NCBI GenBank assembly: GCA_017353815.1
Contig: JAFMSB010000077.1
Span: forward strand, 1-7,399
DNA length: 7,399 nt
Reading direction: 5' to 3'
From: Methylocapsa sp.
GTDB lineage: Bacteria > Pseudomonadota > Alphaproteobacteria > Rhizobiales > Beijerinckiaceae
Part shown: positions 5,336 through 7,399 of the stretch, piece by piece
Layout of the letters: each line of letters begins with the position of its first letter
Position numbering within the stretch: position 1 is the first letter of the stretch
The notes under the pieces: model-generated
What the model was told of the DNA's origin: nothing
What the model saw: only the letters and a program-made list of their open reading frames with translations
The model's database searches: none
Program-made: the position numbers and the translations under genes

Positions 5336-6598
5336 ATGCGAATGCTTCGCTCCCGTGAAGCAAAGCCCATGTCTGCCGCACCGAAAGTTGCCGAATCGCC
5401 GGCCGAAGCTGCTGCCAATCTCCTGACCCGGCTTGGACTTGCCACATTGTTCGTGGGGCTGCCATGCTGCGGGGTTTTTTGGCGCGGCGCAATTTACGTG
5501 CTGATGCCGGTCGGCGCGATTCTGATTTTGTTGGGAGCGCTGCTGCATGCTCCTTTGCGGCGAACTCGCCGGTTATCGGAAGCCCTTACCCGGCAAACGA
5601 GTTTAACAGCCTTATTCGTCGGTTTGTGGGCCGCTCTTTCTCTCATTTGGACACCCTTTCCGGCTGAGGCCTACCCGCGATTCTTGCAAGCATCCGGCGC
5701 CGCGCTTTTGGCTGCTTTGGCCGCGATTTACTTACCGGCACGCATCCAGCCCTTTGATCTTTATCTGTTGCCTGCGGGCCTTGCCGTGGCGAGCACGGCC
5801 ACGATCGGCTTGGCTTATTTTGGTCTCCCCTGGTTCTTGGGCGGCTTTGCCTTTGACGAGACGCTCTTTGAGCTCGCCCTTGTTACGGCTATTGTTCTTG
5901 TCTGGCCGGCCTTGGGACTGCTGTCCTTGCGCGAGGAATGGATGGCCGCGGCAAGCCTTGCGATTCTGGTGGCCAGTGTGGCGCTCGCAGGTCTTGCTCA
6001 GATTGCGCTTCTGGCGACCGGAGCGGGAGCTCTTGTATTCGCCACGGCCATGTCTCGCCCCGAAAGAACAGCGAAAGTGTTGGCGTGGCTAATGGCAGGC
6101 TTGTTCGTGCTGGCTCCTCTTATCCCCCTGGTTTACCGATTCACACTAAGGTTGACAGGAGTCGAGGCCGGCCCTGTTTCGGCGCCTATGCTTGTTTGGG
6201 GTAACCTCGTGGTGTCGCAATGGCCGCGCTTAATTACTGGACATGGTTACGGATTCGTCCACAGGGGCTTGGATCTCGTTTATCTTCCTCTTGAGACACC
6301 CAGAAGCCTGCTCTTCGTCCTTTGGTATGATCTCGGAGTGGTTGGCGCTGCTGGCTTTGCATTTCTTCTTTTGCAGCTTTTCACTGCAGCCGGGAAAATT
6401 CCGGCAAGCGCGGCACCCGCCGTGCTCTCCGGCCTTGCTGCAGTGCTGACGATTGCCATTTTGGGGATCGCGGCAGATCAAATCTGGTGGGTAACGCTGA
6501 TTGCCTGCGATGCGATCGCCTTCGCTCTTCTCATCAAGGCGGCAGACAAAGGCCGGCGTCCAGGCGCGGATGCGATTCGCGCGCTTGAGTCCGGTTAG
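5336..6598 (+). CDS. O-antigen ligase/polymerase-like polytopic membrane protein
   Basis: 420 residues, very hydrophobic, with roughly 10-12 predicted membrane helices (for example about 51-71, 87-106, 139-161, 203-223, 248-266, 326-349, 366-401). The largest extracytoplasmic loop is expected around 267-325. The segment LITGHGYGFVHRG (299-311) followed by PRSLLFVLWYDLGVVGAAGF (322-341) matches the C-terminal signature of the Wzy/WaaL (PF04932-type) family: G-x-G, a short loop, then a helix containing [W/Y]-x-x-G-x-x-G. Such proteins join or polymerise undecaprenyl-linked glycans on the periplasmic face. Ligase cannot be separated from polymerase here. The usual His-Asn just before the last signature helix is replaced by Pro-Arg-Ser. 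Starts at 5336, 5342 and 5369 are in frame; AGGGG at 5328-5332 favours 5336 or 5342. The gene stands alone, with no other sugar genes beside it on this strand. Confidence 0.85.
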   Translation: MRMLRSREAKPMSAAPKVAESPAEAAANLLTRLGLATLFVGLPCCGVFWRGAIYVLMPVGAILILLGALLHAPLRRTRRLSEALTRQTSLTALFVGLWAALSLIWTPFPAEAYPRFLQASGAALLAALAAIYLPARIQPFDLYLLPAGLAVASTATIGLAYFGLPWFLGGFAFDETLFELALVTAIVLVWPALGLLSLREEWMAAASLAILVASVALAGLAQIALLATGAGALVFATAMSRPERTAKVLAWLMAGLFVLAPLIPLVYRFTLRLTGVEAGPVSAPMLVWGNLVVSQWPRLITGHGYGFVHRGLDLVYLPLETPRSLLFVLWYDLGVVGAAGFAFLLLQLFTAAGKIPASAAPAVLSGLAAVLTIAILGIAADQIWWVTLIACDAIAFALLIKAADKGRRPGADAIRALESG

Positions 6599-6601
6599 AG
6601 A

Positions 6602-6640
6602 CCGCGGCATGCTGCGGCTAGCACGGTCACGCCGGCGTGA
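6602..6640. promoter_or_regulatory. two adjacent palindromes between the ligase-like and GNAT genes
   Basis: CCGC-G-GCATGC-T-GCGG at 6602-6617 is palindromic apart from one mismatched pair. Nine bases later, TCACGCCGGCGTGA at 6627-6640 is a perfect 14-bp palindrome. They start 4 bases after the ligase-like stop. No T-run follows, so they could form 3'-end hairpins or act as operator-like sites for the downstream acetyltransferase gene. The sequence does not decide between these. Confidence 0.4.
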
Positions 6641-6745
6641 AATCAGCCCAATGTGCTTCGTGGACTAGAACGGCAAAAACATTTGCGAGAAAACGCGAAA
6701 CAGTTCTTGCCGCGGAAGGGCAGGCCGACTTAACATGCGTGCTGC

Positions 6746-7249
6746 ATGGAAACGGTAATCACCATAAGGAATGCGCGCGAAGGCGACGCCGAAGGGATTG
6801 CCGCAGTGCACGACGCTTCCTGGCGCGATGCTTACAGAGGAATCATTCCCGGCCGCGAGCTCGAGCGCATGATTGCCCGCCGCGGGCCGTGCTGGTGGCA
6901 ATCAGCCATAATCCGCGGCTCGCGGCTTCTGGTCCTCGATTTTGACGAAACAATCGGCGGCTACACCAGCTATGGACGCAACCGTGTCCCTTCGCTGCGT
7001 TATGGCGGAGAGATCTTCGAGCTTTATATTGCGCCCGAATTCCAGGGGCTCGGCTTCGGCACGCGGCTGTTCGAGGCGGCCCGCAAAGATCTCGCCGAAT
7101 ATGGCTATCCTTCCTTTCTTGTTTGGGCTCTTTCCGACAACGAGCGCGCGGTCCAATTTTACTTGAAGCTCGGCGGCAGACTCGTGCGCCAGGCTACCGA
7201 GCGCTTCGGGCCAGAGACCCGCACCCGCGTCGCGTTCGCCTTTCAGTGA
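6746..7249 (+). CDS. GNAT family N-acetyltransferase
   Basis: 167 residues, a full-length single GNAT domain. It opens with TIRNAREGDAEGIAAVHDASW, the usual first strand and helix, then DAYRGIIP, a signature of the subgroup that carries W-x-x-x-Y-x-G-I-I-P near the N-terminus. Motif A lies at about 89-116: EIFELYIAPEFQGLGFGTRL contains the acetyl-CoA pyrophosphate loop Q-G-L-G-F-G (100-105). Motif B is ALSDNERAVQFYLKLGGR (128-145), with the Asn and Tyr typical of the domain. These enzymes transfer acetyl from acetyl-CoA to an amine; the substrate (small molecule, antibiotic or protein N-terminus) is unknown. The ATG at 6746 is weakly supported because the nearest purine-rich stretch is about 25 bases upstream. 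The gene sits alone, 147 bp after the ligase-like gene. Confidence 0.92.
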   Translation: METVITIRNAREGDAEGIAAVHDASWRDAYRGIIPGRELERMIARRGPCWWQSAIIRGSRLLVLDFDETIGGYTSYGRNRVPSLRYGGEIFELYIAPEFQGLGFGTRLFEAARKDLAEYGYPSFLVWALSDNERAVQFYLKLGGRLVRQATERFGPETRTRVAFAFQ

Positions 7250-7293
7250 CGGCAAGTCGCCGCCCGATGCCGGCAAAGCGAGACATCTTGCCG
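7250..7293 (+). terminator. long imperfect stem-loop immediately after the GNAT stop
   Basis: CGGCAAG at 7250-7256 pairs with CTTGCCG at 7287-7293. Inside it TCGC (7257-7260) can pair with GCGA (7278-7281), and GCC (7262-7264) with GGC (7272-7274), giving about 14 pairs with bulges. The structure starts at the base after the stop codon. No T-run follows, so it fits an mRNA 3'-end structure better than a classic intrinsic terminator. Confidence 0.35.
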
Positions 7294-7340
7294 AAGAGGG
7301 AAGCGGGAGGCACGCTCAGCTGCGTCCGCGGTCTCAGGCA

Positions 7341-7358
7341 AAAAAATTGTCTTACAAT
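7341..7358 (+). promoter_or_regulatory. possible -10 region of a gene beyond the right edge
   Basis: An AT-rich patch with an A-run and TACAAT at 7353-7358 stands out in GC-rich sequence. A purine-rich AGAGGAAAG lies about 20 bases downstream, close to the window end. No acceptable -35 is seen at the right distance, so this is only a hint that a gene may begin past 7399. Confidence 0.2.
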
Positions 7359-7399
7359 AGCCGGGGACAGCGGCAGAGGAAAGTTAGGCGCTGTAAGGT

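Noticed and set aside
4914..5426. 170-residue plus-strand open frame overlapping the start of the O-antigen ligase-like gene
   Set aside because: It begins at a TTG, shows no family resemblance and overlaps a clearly membrane-coding gene in another frame.

Overview
The window looks like ordinary chromosomal DNA from a GC-rich alphaproteobacterium, most likely of the Rhizobiales (Hyphomicrobiales), possibly the Beijerinckiaceae/Methylocystaceae side. This rests on base and codon composition, on an extensin-like lipoprotein of a type common in that order, and on a TPR glycosyltransferase joined to a DUF6165-type domain. The family-level placement is an inference. No transposase, integrase, tRNA, rRNA, CRISPR array or phage gene was seen.

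Layout. Positions 1-260 hold a short stretch with an exact 18-bp tandem duplication and perhaps the start of a minus-strand gene that runs off the left edge. Positions 261-3005 (minus) encode a 914-residue protein: an N-terminal array of 34-residue TPRs in unbroken register, a GT9/heptosyltransferase-like fold, and a C-terminal DUF6165-like domain. A 319-bp divergent intergenic region follows. Then come four plus-strand genes: an extensin-like lipoprotein with an M15/LAS-type zinc-site signature (3325-4326), a 102-residue unidentified protein with a clear ribosome binding site and a good promoter candidate (4528-4836), a polytopic O-antigen ligase/polymerase-like protein (5336-6598), and a GNAT acetyltransferase (6746-7249). 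The plus-strand genes are 147-499 bp apart, so they look like separate transcription units rather than one operon.

Function. Three of the five clear genes point to the cell envelope: a soluble sugar-transferase-like protein with a protein-binding TPR scaffold, a predicted envelope lipoprotein with a peptidase-like metal site, and an inner-membrane glycan ligase/polymerase. They may share a role in surface glycan or peptidoglycan biology, but nothing in the sequence links them beyond proximity. The GNAT is generic.

I do not see a convincing new multi-gene system. The most distinctive points are the three-part TPR-GT-DUF6165 fusion, the extensin-like protein's predicted metal site, the paired palindromes at 6602-6640, the hairpin at 4996-5025 in a 499-bp gene-free gap, and the 18-bp tandem duplication at the left end.
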